This document shows positions 1 through 9,686 of a stretch of 64,000 bases of DNA, piece by piece. The DNA is from Gonocerus acuteangulatus (Eukaryota; Arthropoda; Insecta; Hemiptera; Coreidae), in NCBI GenBank assembly GCA_946811695.1, contig OX328125.1, positions 100,158,143-100,222,142 of the forward strand, written 5' to 3'. Positions within the stretch are counted from its first letter, which is position 1. The number at the start of each line of letters is the position of its first letter. The notes below the pieces were generated by a model, which made no database searches, was not told the origin of the DNA, and saw only the letters and a program-made list of their open reading frames with translations. The translations under genes and the position numbers were made by a program.

Positions 1-104
1 AGACAAAATTTTGAGTAGCTCCTCTACATTTTCAGATAGAACACTCATTTTTGCGCCCCTGAACTACAAATGATATGCAAAATAAACCCCTAAAGTTATG
101 ACAT

Positions 105-405
105 CTCAATGTGGGAACCCTGTATAATGATGTAAAGTCATCAATGAGTTCCAGTAAGTCTAATTATCAGGAACATCAACAAATAAATTTGAGACATTAT
201 TCAAAATGGCCGTCAAAATTTGAATGGTTCAGTGTAGCCAATTTTTCTTGAACGAAACTTTTGACCTTTTGACTAAATTTTGAAATGTGACTATATTGGC
301 CTAGCCTAGGAGATTTCCTGTATGAAGAACTACCTGTGTGCCAAGTTTCGTCAAAATCAGTCAAACGGTGTAGATTTGTATAAGGAACAAACAGAGAGAC
401 ACGTG

Positions 406-417
<12 letters not shown>
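105..417 (+). repeat. Dispersed repeat A, copy 1 (3' part)
   Basis: This matches the reverse complement of the copy at 62529-63127 over most of its length, including the block around 113-250 and the module reading ccaagtttcgtcaaaatcag and tgtataaggaacaaacag. It ends at acacgtgattta followed by a (TA)n tract, as other copies do. The 5' half with the tagctgttacccgg start is missing here. I cannot assign a transposon class; the layout (fixed start, internal modules, TA-rich end) is typical of short non-autonomous invertebrate repeats. Bases 1-104 show nothing I recognise. Confidence 0.75.
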
Positions 418-459
<42 letters not shown>

Positions 460-508
460 CATATATATTATGTAATATATATATATTATATTATTATATA
501 TATATATG

Positions 509-559
<51 letters not shown>

Positions 560-560
560 G
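410..560. repeat. (TA)n microsatellite, interrupted
   Basis: Two long TA runs flank a short stretch with ttac, tgtaa and ttat interruptions. It sits at the 3' end of repeat A copy 1. Open frames rich in Tyr-Ile across it are artefacts. Confidence 0.95.
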
Positions 561-1065
561 TTCTTTGACTCCTATAGCAACACTCCTATCGAATGACCTA
601 AAAGTACTTAACAAATCAACGAAATTTATTTTCTTTGATAAATTTTATAGTTTTGACGAATTACATATTCTTCTCAGACAATTTCAAAGCGGAAAGAAAC
701 AATGGTAGCGTAGAATAAAAGGGCCTTCTTTTATGGGCTTTATATTGGCTGTAAAAACACATCAATGGAAATATGAAAACAGTTCAAACAGAAAAGAAAA
801 GGAAAAAAAAACTCCGGTGTCTCCGAAGCGGGAAACTAGTTGGAAGCGCGCCAAACCCGGGGAAAGGGCGGGAAGAGAAGGATAAAAAAGGAGTTTGTTT
901 TCGGATTTCAGGAAATATAGAATGATTCCTCGTCTCTGCTTTATAGTCTCCATGGAAAAACAACCTCTCTCCCGCGCTTTTCTCAATCCAACGAGGATCA
1001 ACATTGTGATCGATTTCGTGGAACATTTCCTTCGTAATAAGTAACGGGGGTGAGTGTGTGTGTGT
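561..1065. other. Unassigned non-repetitive stretch
   Basis: No repeat family, splice-supported exon or RNA gene is recognisable here. The open frames on both strands are short, overlap each other and have no familiar motif. Confidence 0.5.
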
Positions 1066-1078
1066 ATGTATATATATA

Positions 1079-1141
<63 letters not shown>
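1066..1141. repeat. (TA)n microsatellite
   Basis: A TA run preceded by a short (GT) stretch (gtgtgtgtgtatgtat). It lies directly 5' of the tRNA-derived SINE. Confidence 0.95.
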
Positions 1142-1480
1142 GGGGCGAGGTTAGCTCAGTGGTAGAGCACTGGACTAATAAGCTGGAGGCCCGAATTCAA
1201 ATCCCGAGCAAGCACTAAAGATTTTTTCTTCTAGAGCCTTTGTTCATGGGTTGAATTCGGCCTCCCTGACCGTCCCTAGGCCAACCCAGCCTTTAATTAA
1301 TTTATTAATGGGCTTTGGTGCTAATGACCCTAGCAGTCGAAGCAGCAAGGGAAAAATCAGTAGTACAGAGCATAGTACTGACCACACTGTCTCCCTAGTG
1401 TGTCGTATGGTCATGAATCAGATACCTCTATAGTATCGCCCCTCAGGGCTCTCGTGGCCTGTTACAGGACTGATTTGATG
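1142..1480 (+). mobile_element. tRNA-derived SINE, family A, copy 1
   Basis: The first 70 bases look like a tRNA gene. A box-A-like segment ttagctcagtggtagagc lies at about 1151-1168 and a box-B-like segment gaattcaaatcc at about 1193-1204, the two Pol III internal promoter elements. A family-specific body of about 270 bp follows and ends at gactgatttgatgtatgta before a (TA)n tract. A second, internally deleted copy lies on the minus strand at 22019-22286. The anticodon region does not give a clean cloverleaf, so this is a SINE and not a working tRNA gene. Confidence 0.8.

Positions 1481-1546
<66 letters not shown>
1481..1546. repeat. (TA)n microsatellite at SINE end
   Basis: TA run directly after the SINE body. 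The minus-strand SINE copy is flanked the same way, so the TA run may be part of the element's tail. Confidence 0.95.
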
Positions 1547-1547
<1 letters not shown>

Positions 1548-2290
1548 AATGATTGAAATAATGATCAATAGGATTGAAAACGTAGAAAAGCTTGCTTTGC
1601 TAAAATTTGCCAATACCACCAACATTCACAGTGCATCTGAACTCCTCCTTGATCGAGGTAAAGCCCCCCCCCCCTCCAGCCTATGAAAAACCACGGTAGT
1701 GACAAGAGATAATGTTGTACTCGAGGCTGAGACACTAGTGGCTCATCAGAAAAGAATCCACCAAGGAACAGATAAGCAGGAAATTTGTGGAAAGCAGTGT
1801 TCAGAGATCTTCTAGAAAAAATGCGCCATGCAAAGAAGAAACAGTAACAGTTAAGAAAAAGTAAATGGTTTTTTTTATTTGTGGTCACTATCGTTAAAAA
1901 ACAAAAAAATGAAAAAATGTTTTATCAATACTATCAATATAAATTACATAATTCTGAATATTTCAGACACATTTGTTGAATTATTTTTATGTTCTTTTAT
2001 GTTTTATTAGGAAAAATCTGCGTACTGTGTAACGTACCTCTAACAGTTAAGTACAAATTGACTGATAGTCAATGTATGTATGTATATAATATGAGTTACA
2101 CATAGTTTATATAAAGTAATGTATATTTATATGTTTTTGTGCACAGCATATACATTTATAATGTAATTGTATAGTGATGTGTCAATATATAAAATAGTGT
2201 ACATGTATTATAAGTTTTATATTATTATTATGTTAATACGTTTTATTTTATATGACATTTTAATAAGAATAATAACTGTTTGCTAATAAG
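1547..2290. other. Unassigned AT-rich stretch
   Basis: No supported gene. It contains a homopolymer C run near 1665 and, from about 2060, very AT-rich sequence with tgtatgtatgtata runs that may be the 3' UTR of a retroelement ending near 2361. Confidence 0.5.
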
Positions 2291-2299
2291 AAAATATTT

Positions 2300-2361
2300 G
2301 TAATTAACGAGAGAGTCATCTCAATTATGGCGCTCAAACATTAAATAAATAAATATGTTTT
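2300..2361 (+). mobile_element. LINE-type 3' end, (AATA)n tail
   Basis: The pattern tatggcgctcaaac followed by attaaataaataaata matches other LINE ends in this window (12010-12061, 54285-54310, 56318-56370): a short GC-containing motif with gcgctc or gctct, then (AATA)n. Nothing coding is visible upstream, so this is a heavily 5'-truncated copy. Confidence 0.55.
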
Positions 2362-2444
2362 GTTCAAATGTTTGTTGAGTTTCATATTAGCAGTTTCTAT
2401 TTACCTGATAAATGTGAACATTTGAATTGCTTTTGTTTTTTGTT

Positions 2445-2505
2445 TAAATTAGAGCAAATCGCCAAATCTTGTGGAGTTCTTAAAATAAATAAATAAAAAT
2501 AAATT
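2445..2505 (+). mobile_element. LINE-type 3' end, (AATA)n tail
   Basis: The motif agagcaaatcgcc, then ttgtggagttct, then taaaataaataaataaa is the same terminal pattern as at 12005-12061 and 56318-56370. It directly precedes the 41-bp tandem array. Confidence 0.6.
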
Positions 2506-2507
2506 CT

Positions 2508-3616
2508 ATTCCACGTGTTTCTGACCAATAAAGTATATCACCAACCATTTTCCACGTGTTTCTGACCAATAAAGTATATCACCAGCCATATTCCACGTGT
2601 TTCTGACCAATAAAGTATATCACCAGCCATATTCCACGTGTTTCTGACCAATAAAGTATATCACCAGCCATATTCCACGTGTTTCTGACCAATAAAGTAT
2701 ATCACCAGCCATATTCCACGTGTTTCTGACCAATAAAGTATATCACCAGCCATATTCCACGTGTTTCTGACCAATAAAGTATTTCACCAGCCATATTCCA
2801 CGTGTTTCTGACCAATAAAGTATATCACCAGCCATATTCCACGTGTTTCTGACCAATAAAGTATATCACCAGCCATATTCCACGTGTTTCTGACCAATAA
2901 AGTATATCACCAGCCATATTCCACGTGTTTCTGACCAATAAAGTATATCACCAACCATATTCCACGTGTTTCTGACCAATAAAGTATATCACCAGCCATA
3001 TTCCACGTGTTTCTGACCAATAAAGTATATCACCAGCCATATTCCACGTGTTTCTGACCAATAAAGTATATCACCACCCATATTCCACGTGTTTCTGACC
3101 AATAAAGTATATCACCAGCCATATTCCACGTGTTTCTGACCAATAAAGTATATCACCACCCATATTCCACGTGTTTCTGGCCAATAAAGTATATCACCAG
3201 CCATATTCCACGTGTTTCTGACCAATAAAGTATATCACCAGCCATATTCCACGTGTTTCTGACCAATAAAGTATATCACCAGCCATATTCCACGTGTTTC
3301 TGACCAATAAAGTATTTCACCAGCCATATTCCACGTGTTTCTGACCAATAAAGTATATCACCAGCCATATACCACGTGTTTCTGACCAATAAAGTATATC
3401 ACCAGCCATATTCCACGTGTTTCTGTCCAATAAAGTATATCACCAGCCATATTCCACGTGTTTCTGACCAATAAAGTATTTCACCAACCATATTCCACGT
3501 GTTTCTGACCAATAAAGTATATCACCAGCCATATTCCACGTGTTTCTGACCAATAAAGTATTTCACCAGCCATATTCCACGTGTTTCTGTCCAATAAAGT
3601 ATATCACCACCCATAT
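2508..3616 (+). repeat. 41-bp tandem array, about 27 copies
   Basis: The unit carries attccacgtgtttctgacc and then aataaagtatatcaccagcc, repeating every 41 bp with few changes (ccaacc or ccaccc for ccagcc; tatttc for tatatc; gtcc or ggcc for gacc). Every unit has one CACGTG hexamer, one CCAAT and one AATAAA. The last unit runs without a gap into a Penelope-like tail with a hammerhead-like core at 3661-3689. No reading frame is maintained. Confidence 0.97.
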
Positions 3617-3780
3617 TAAGACTGATGTCGAGCTGACCACATGCGGGGATGTAATGGCTCCTGAGGAAGTGGCACTAAGGCCACGAAACATGTACGGAAA
3701 ACGACGAATAAAATCATACAAAAGGAGAAAGGAAGTATTATTTGTTTACCAACGCCACATAAATCCAAAAGTTGAATAAA
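3617..3780 (+). mobile_element. Penelope-like element end with hammerhead-like core
   Basis: At 3661-3667 CTGAGGA matches the hammerhead catalytic box CUGANGA. A 5-bp stem II follows (gtggc 3669-3673 with gccac 3680-3684), then GAA at 3685-3687 and palindromic ACATGT with A as the next base. Hammerhead motifs of this form occur in the terminal repeats of Penelope-like elements. The AT-rich tail with aataaaa fits such an end. No reverse transcriptase is visible here. Confidence 0.55.
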
Positions 3781-4019
3781 AATGAATGGTCATTAATTTT
3801 TTGAAATAAACAATGTCGTTGGAAATTATAACTGACTTTTTTTTCAATCCGTTAATTAATTGTCGTCTTATAGTTCTCGAAAAATAACTTTGACGGCCAT
3901 AAATAACGAGTATTCTTCAATGTCGGGATTTGCATAATTAGTAAGGACTTGGGTTTTAATTAATTAAAAATACTGATAATTAAAGCCGTAGAACCACTTG
4001 AGAAGCGGTAAATACTGTT
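3781..4019. other. Unassigned AT-rich stretch
   Basis: Nothing recognisable apart from poly(T) and taattaatt runs. Confidence 0.4.
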
Positions 4020-4110
4020 AGAAGTGGAGGGGGAAGGGATAAGGCGATGGTGGGGGAAGGGATGAGAAGATGGTGGGGGAAGGGATGAGAAGATGGTGGG
4101 GGAAGGGATA
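4020..4110 (+). repeat. 23-bp G-rich minisatellite, 4 copies
   Basis: Units of tgggggaagggatgagaaga type repeat every 23 bp (G5 tracts begin at 4029, 4052, 4075 and 4098). The strand is purine-rich with repeated G3-G5 tracts, so it could form G-quadruplex or triplex structure. Confidence 0.9.
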
Positions 4111-4424
4111 AATAATATAATTATCCCTTAACAAAAGGGCGCCTAATAAACTGAAATCTAATAATACACTTGAAATTTGTCATTTTCCGAATTACAAAAA
4201 AATTTGCTTAAAGCTGACATTATATTTTGTAATTAAGTTCTCATCACTCCATGAATAATATTTACAATACTCATTCTATGATTTTATGAAATTTGGTACA
4301 TAAAGCTTTCGTCTAGTTTGAAAGGTCAAAATTACATATGATAAATAATTTATAATAAATAATATTTTCATTTTTTCAAGACAAATTAGCTTAGGAATAA
4401 ATTACATAAGGAGGTAACTTATTA

Positions 4425-4600
4425 AGGCCCGGTGGCCTACAACAATATAATGATTCCCACTATGGGGTGGTGGCTTTTCTTTAGAAAAAAGAAAAGGCAT
4501 CAGCCCTATCTTGGCTAGAAAAGGGTGGTAACCTATAGATAACCCGTCCTAAAATTACTAGTTAATACTCGTAATAATGGACGTTAAAAATTTAAATGAA
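4425..4600 (+). repeat. Dispersed repeat D, copy 1
   Basis: Contains agaaaagggtggtaacctat, then agataacccgtcc. The reverse-complement form recurs at 62390-62520, and shorter matches lie at 12733-12760 (minus) and 23702-23735 (plus, just after the 5S-like unit). Class unknown. Confidence 0.65.
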
Positions 4601-4739
4601 CTCATCAAATATACTCTTCGTAGTGGTGCGGATGGAGGCCCGCACAACACAACTGTAATACGTTATTACATACACAATACGCCATGGTAAAAAAAAACCA
4701 TGTTTATGAAGGAAATTAACCAGAATTTCCAATTACACA

Positions 4740-5320
4740 AGTTCCAAAAACAAACGAAATCGTTAAATGGAGGAAAAAATTATCTTTTTGTCGGTTTTTT
4801 GGTGTTTGCGCTTCCCACAATCAACGTCCACTGGAACATAATCTTTGGAGCGAAATTTGCGCTAAAAAAATTGTAACTCTTAAGTTCTTCAGTTAATATG
4901 CTTGCAGGTATTCTCTTTTTAAGTTTTCTTGCGTAGAAAAACAAATGAAACCATTTTTAAAGAAGTATCTGTATCTGTTTACGGGAAAATTTGATACTAC
5001 TAATTTTTCCAACTACGTTTCAGTTTGTATTTTCAGGAACTATTGACTTAGTTGCAAATTGTCCCAGACATTTTAAATTGATATAAACTAAGATTATTTA
5101 AATATTAGTTACATTTGAACTTAGGGAAGTATTCGAAAAAAAACATTGTTATTAATAGACATGAAAAGTTTTGGGATCTTCATATATTTTCGTTAATATC
5201 TCGAAAAAAGTTGGGAAATCGTGGTAAGTGGAAGGCGACCATTCGAAAGCTTACTAAATTCTCTAAAAAGTATTTTCTGAAGTATTTTTTGATGGACAAG
5301 TTATAGAAAAAAAAATTGTA
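4740..5320 (+). repeat. Dispersed repeat E, copy 1
   Basis: Shares long diverged blocks with 44905-46330 and 61165-61690: the gcgaaatttgcgc segment, a segment with gaaaccatttttaa, the tagacatgaaaagttttggg block, and a block where an aatatctcgaaaa phrase precedes gggaaatcgtggtaagtgga. Small frames inside it are not conserved between copies, so it is not coding. Confidence 0.7.
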
Positions 5321-5439
5321 TCAATTACCAAACATGAAAAAGTTTTATTTTTATACGCCGCATCGTCCTGCGCGCTGGACTATTTTCTGGTTTTCGCCCT
5401 TCCTAAATTTTTTTAATGGGCCCTGTAATAAAATAAAAT

Positions 5440-5796
5440 AACCTGCTGCAGGCAGGACATAAAGCCGCAGTCCCACACGAGGATCCAAAACCGTCTATAA
5501 CCTGCTGCAGGCAGGACATAAACCCGCAGTCCCACACGAGGATCCAAAACCCTCTATAACCTGCTGCAGGCAGGACATAAACCCGCAGTCCCACACGAGG
5601 ATCCAAAACCCTCTATAACCTGCTGCAGGCAGGACATAATCCCGGAGTCCCACACGAGGATCCAAAACCCTCTATAACCTGCTGCAGGCAGGACATAATC
5701 CCGGAGTCCCACACGAGGATCCAAAACCCTCTATAACCTGCTGCAGGCAGGACTTGAACCCGCAGTCCCACACGAGGATCCGAAACCCTCTATAAC
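5440..5796. repeat. 59-bp tandem array, 6 copies, tRNA T-arm-like unit
   Basis: Units start at 5442, 5501, 5560, 5619, 5678 and 5737. Each has cctgctgcaggcaggac, then cgcagtcccacacgaggatcc and ctctataa. On the minus strand the last unit reads gactgcgggttcaagtcc, a good Pol III box B / T-arm (stem gcggg with cctgc). The other five units have changes in that motif. The array is probably an amplified SINE fragment. Confidence 0.93.
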
Positions 5797-5799
5797 GTT

Positions 5800-5999
5800 C
5801 TTATTTCTAGTGATAGTTGGACGCTTGGAATATACATATATTTAGTTATTATTTATGAGATCTTCAAATAAAGTGACATTTTATGAGCCAGAGTGGAAAA
5901 AAACCCAAAGAAAACTAACTAAATTATTCCGACATTAACATAACACAACAAAATATGGACGGAGACGGGGATGGTGAGTTATATAAACAAGTCCATGAG
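5800..5999. other. Unassigned stretch
   Basis: Nothing recognised between the 59-bp array and repeat F. Confidence 0.4.
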
Positions 6000-6240
6000 T
6001 ACAAGACGCAGGACGGAGTATTTGCTGTATACTAATCAACAAACAAAACATACTGGAATAGGAAACAGACCCTGAAGGAGGTAGAGTGGAAAGGGTTGGA
6101 ATTATTAACAAGTGTGTTAGGGGAAATGGAAGAGAAGTGAATTCATACAGAAAATATGTCAGGAAATTTCAACTCGATGGTAACTAAGGTGACTTTGAGG
6201 TTCATGAGTCATGATATATGAGTATTTTTTTGTGTAGGAA
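6000..6240 (+). repeat. Dispersed repeat F, copy 1
   Basis: Inverted match to 50690-50915, for example catactggaataggaaacag, then accctgaaggaggtagag, and the ggaaatggaagagaagtgaa block. About 85-90% similar by eye. Class unknown. Confidence 0.75.
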
Positions 6241-6620
6241 TATTAGCGAGTTTTCATAAAGCTCTTTTCCTTAGGGTCATTGGGACTGTTGGATAAGAAA
6301 AGGGTTCCTTATTTTTAATTATTGGCGAAAATGATCACCTAATGCAATGGCATGTTGAAGTTTACCATTATTAAATTACCCACTCGTCTTCTAGCAAATG
6401 CAACAACACAAAACGTGTTTTTCATTTTGTGTTATCATGTTTTACTGCCAAATTAATTTTAAAACTAAAAGCAATTACCTTTGGAACTGTCTGAAACAAG
6501 AAAATATAGAGACGTGCGGTTGACAGCATTTAACTACATTTACGGTCTAGTCCTCCCCCCCTCTTAAATATTGTCATCTACTTGCGATACAATATCTATA
6601 GGAACCATTTTTATAGAGAA
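6241..6620. other. Unassigned stretch
   Basis: No supported feature seen. Confidence 0.4.
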
Positions 6621-6621
6621 A

Positions 6622-7032
6622 TAGCTGTTACCCTGCGTGCTATGCTACACCTACTTTCTGCATCTATAAAAGCAAAACTAAATTAGAACCGAAATAATTA
6701 ATATTGAAATCTAATAACGCAAATCTGTAACTATTTGGGTTCATTGTTTCGAACTCGTGATCTCCGAACTGTGAGTCATAGACGATTTTAGCCTACGACT
6801 CTTCCCGTGTCAATACCTACCAGTGTGCCAAGTTTGATTAAAAGCGGACCAAGGGTCTGGATTTGTATAAGGAACAAACATACTGACAAACAGCTGGTAG
6901 ACGTTTTTGACCTAGCCTACGAGACTTCCCGGACCAAGACCTAGCAGTATTCCAAGTTTGGTCAAAATCGGTCAAACGGTGTGAACTTGTATAAGGAACA
7001 AACAGACAAACGGTCAAACAGACAGACACGTG

Positions 7033-7040
<8 letters not shown>
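6622..7040 (+). repeat. Dispersed repeat A, copy 2 (full, two modules)
   Basis: Starts tagctgttaccctgcgtgc and ends acacgtgatttttatata before (TA)n. It holds two copies of an internal module of about 112 bp (ccaagtttg…, tgtataaggaacaaacat, gctggtagacgtttttgac). Compare one module at 47638 and three at 51964. Confidence 0.85.

Positions 7041-7092
<52 letters not shown>
7039..7092. repeat. (TA)n(GA)n microsatellite
   Basis: TA run followed by a short GA run at the 3' end of repeat A copy 2. Confidence 0.95.
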
Positions 7093-7093
<1 letters not shown>

Positions 7094-7099
7094 ATTAGT

Positions 7100-7340
7100 A
7101 AGCTAGGGAATGGCCACTTTTTACTTACCACGGTTTCCTGAGATTTTTAAGAAAATGTACAAACTTCGAAAATTATTCACTTTTGTTAAACGATTTTTGT
7201 CCCTAGCACTTCCTTAACTCCAAACGCAACCAAAACTCGAACAATAAACCAGAATTCTTTTTTAAGAAAAATATGTAATGGAAGAACGAATAACTCTTAT
7301 GACCCTTAATATTTACGTTTCTGTTTTTGGTGGATATTTA
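7100..7340 (+). repeat. Dispersed repeat G, partial copy
   Basis: The block aatggccactttttacttac and the following cacgg, gagattttt and actccaaacg phrases recur at 21638-21960 and 52610-52925. Non-coding. Confidence 0.55.
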
Positions 7341-7657
7341 GATCGACAAAAAATATTAAGAATAATTTAATAAAAAAATTTGAGATGTATAATTATATAG
7401 GGTCAATGAATGTTTGTACAAGAATTGTAATTTCTTGTTTTTACGGTAGGATGGTTGTTATTTCTAGCCGGAATATTAATGCGAGAACGTAAAAAGAACC
7501 AGCAGGCGTATAGGTCTACAGAAAGGGAAAATTATTCATGGAAAGAAGTGCTTTGTGTGGTAGGCCAGCTTTAATTTATACTCACCCAGACTTATGACAC
7601 CCCCCCCCCTCTCTCTACCTCTCTCTCTCTCTCGTGGTGGACATGAAGGGACAATGA

Positions 7658-7659
<2 letters not shown>

Positions 7660-7698
<39 letters not shown>

Positions 7699-7702
7699 TA
7701 TA
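7660..7702. repeat. (TA)n microsatellite
   Basis: TA run at the left boundary of the long-TIR element. A (CT)n tract lies just upstream at 7609-7634. Confidence 0.95.
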
Positions 7703-9676
7703 CAGGGTGATTCAGGTCTAAGTAGCCAAACTCTGGGAGGCGATTGTAGACATAATTTCCAACAAAAAAGTTCATTTCAAGTATGGTCCGATTCCGAAAG
7801 GTAATGGAGCTATGCCCAATTTTCTGTTTTTTTAACGTAGTCATGTTTTTTAATGAATAAGAAAGGTTTTCTCAAAAACTGTTCAAAATAATTAAATTCT
7901 AATTATGCCATCATAAAATAGACAAAATTTCCTTTAAAATACATTAATATAATTCACTAATTAACAACCATTATTAAAAGATACTTTCTGGACGTCAAAT
8001 AACGCACTTCTATTTTTATCAGTGAATCAGAGTATTTTCGCGATTTTTTTCCTCAGCCCTCTAGGACTACAGATTCATTACTTACAGGAAAACTTCTACA
8101 TTTAGCAAGCATTAAATTTATGAACATGAAGTGGAGGTTTATTAGGGAATAAATTGAACGATTGGCTCCCTTTTGTCAACAAAATGTGGAATGTAGTTTT
8201 GTCACTTTCAAATACCTTGTGTGAAGAAATTAAAAATTATTCATTTTATAATGGCCAAACTGTGGGTAACCCGGAAATCAATTCCGGAAGCAATAAACGT
8301 AACTGAATGAAACGATTGGAAAGTTTTTCATTTGTGAGATTTGTTAAATTTCATGTTTTTCAATTTTTCATTGATTTATGTTTTACATGATGTATTTGTC
8401 ACCCAGTTTTGACTAGAAATTTTGAGCGGAGAAGTCAAAAAGATTTCAGGGTAGTTGAATAATTGTAATCGAGAATTTACACATCATTTGAAATGTTTTC
8501 AAGTAAAATTTGAAATAAAACTAAAAATAGTGCAAAACATTGCGGGAGGAAAAATGTTAATCCTCAGTTCGGCCGCAACATTTTGTTGACAGACAAAGCC
8601 ACATTAACACGGAATGGAATATTTAACTGTTCCAATTCGCATACTTGGTTTCATGTTAATCTTTATGCCGAGTGAAGATCACACAATCAGTGTCAGCTCC
8701 AAGTTAACATGTGGTGCAGAATTCATGACGAATATCTTCTTCAGCCAATCCTGATTCCTAACAGGTTTGATTTAACATATTTTTAAACCTCCACACGATT
8801 TAAATACGACCGACCTATTGCATTCCCGCTAGCACATAGATCCATGGTTCCAGATTGATTGCTGTCCTGCACATAGCAGCAGTGCTGTTAGACAGCGGAT
8901 GCATCCTCTGCCCAAGTTCATAAAGGTCCAATTGCAAATTTAGCAAATTTTCAAATATATTAGCAAATATTTTAGTGCCAGCAACATCATGTAAAAGATA
9001 AATCAATGGAAATTTGTTAAACACAAAATCTAACAGATCTCCCAAATGAAAAACTTTTTCAAACATTTCTTTCAGTTAATTTTTATTGCTTCTGGACAGA
9101 CCAATGGATACCCACAGTTTGGCCATTAAAAAATGAATAATTTTTAATTTTTTCACACAACGTATTTGAAAGTAACAAAACTACATCCCACATTTTTTTT
9201 TTACAAAAGGGAGCCAAACTTTCAATTTATCCCCGATTAAACCTCCACTTTATTTGCACGGATTTAATGCTTATTAAATGTAGAAGTTTTCGTGTAAGCA
9301 TTTAATCTGTAGTCCATTAGGGGGCTGAGGCAATAAATCGCGACAAAACTCTCATTCATTGATAAATACAGAATTGCGTTATTGGACGTCCAGTAACTAA
9401 CTTTTAATAATGATTTTAGTGAATTAAATTACAGTCTTTTTAAAGGAAATTTTGTCTATTTTATGATAGAATAATTAGAATTTAATTATCCTGAATAGTT
9501 TTTGAGAAATCATTTCTTATTCATTAAAAACCATGACTACGTTAAAAAAAAACAGACAATTGGGCATAGCTCCCTTTCCTTTCGGAATCGGACCATACTT
9601 GAAATGAACTTTTTTGTTGGAAATTATGTCTACAATCACCTCCTAGAGTTTGGCTACTTAGACCTGAATCACCCTG
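7703..9676. mobile_element. Long-TIR DNA transposon, about 1.97 kb
   Basis: Both ends carry the same inverted sequence beginning cagggtgattcaggtctaag, and similarity continues inward for about 570 bp on each side (to about 8275 and from about 9105). TA flanks both ends, consistent with a TA target duplication, though the flanks are TA repeats. The central 8276-9104 has no intact transposase; a minus-strand frame at 8815-9066 is not recognised. It is probably non-autonomous. Single-end copies occur at 10967 and 22549. Confidence 0.85.
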
Positions 9677-9686
9677 TATATATATA

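Noticed and set aside
322..708. 128-residue Tyr/Ile-rich frame
   Set aside because: Most of it is the translated (TA)n tract with repeat A upstream.
1142..1215. Functional tRNA gene
   Set aside because: Box A and B are present but the arms do not pair properly and the unit is followed by a SINE body; likewise 22215-22286, 28571-28645 and 57403-57480.
2508..3616. CRISPR array (41-bp array)
   Set aside because: Units are contiguous with no unique spacers, and the genome is eukaryotic. Same reasoning for the 59-, 92- and 106-bp arrays.
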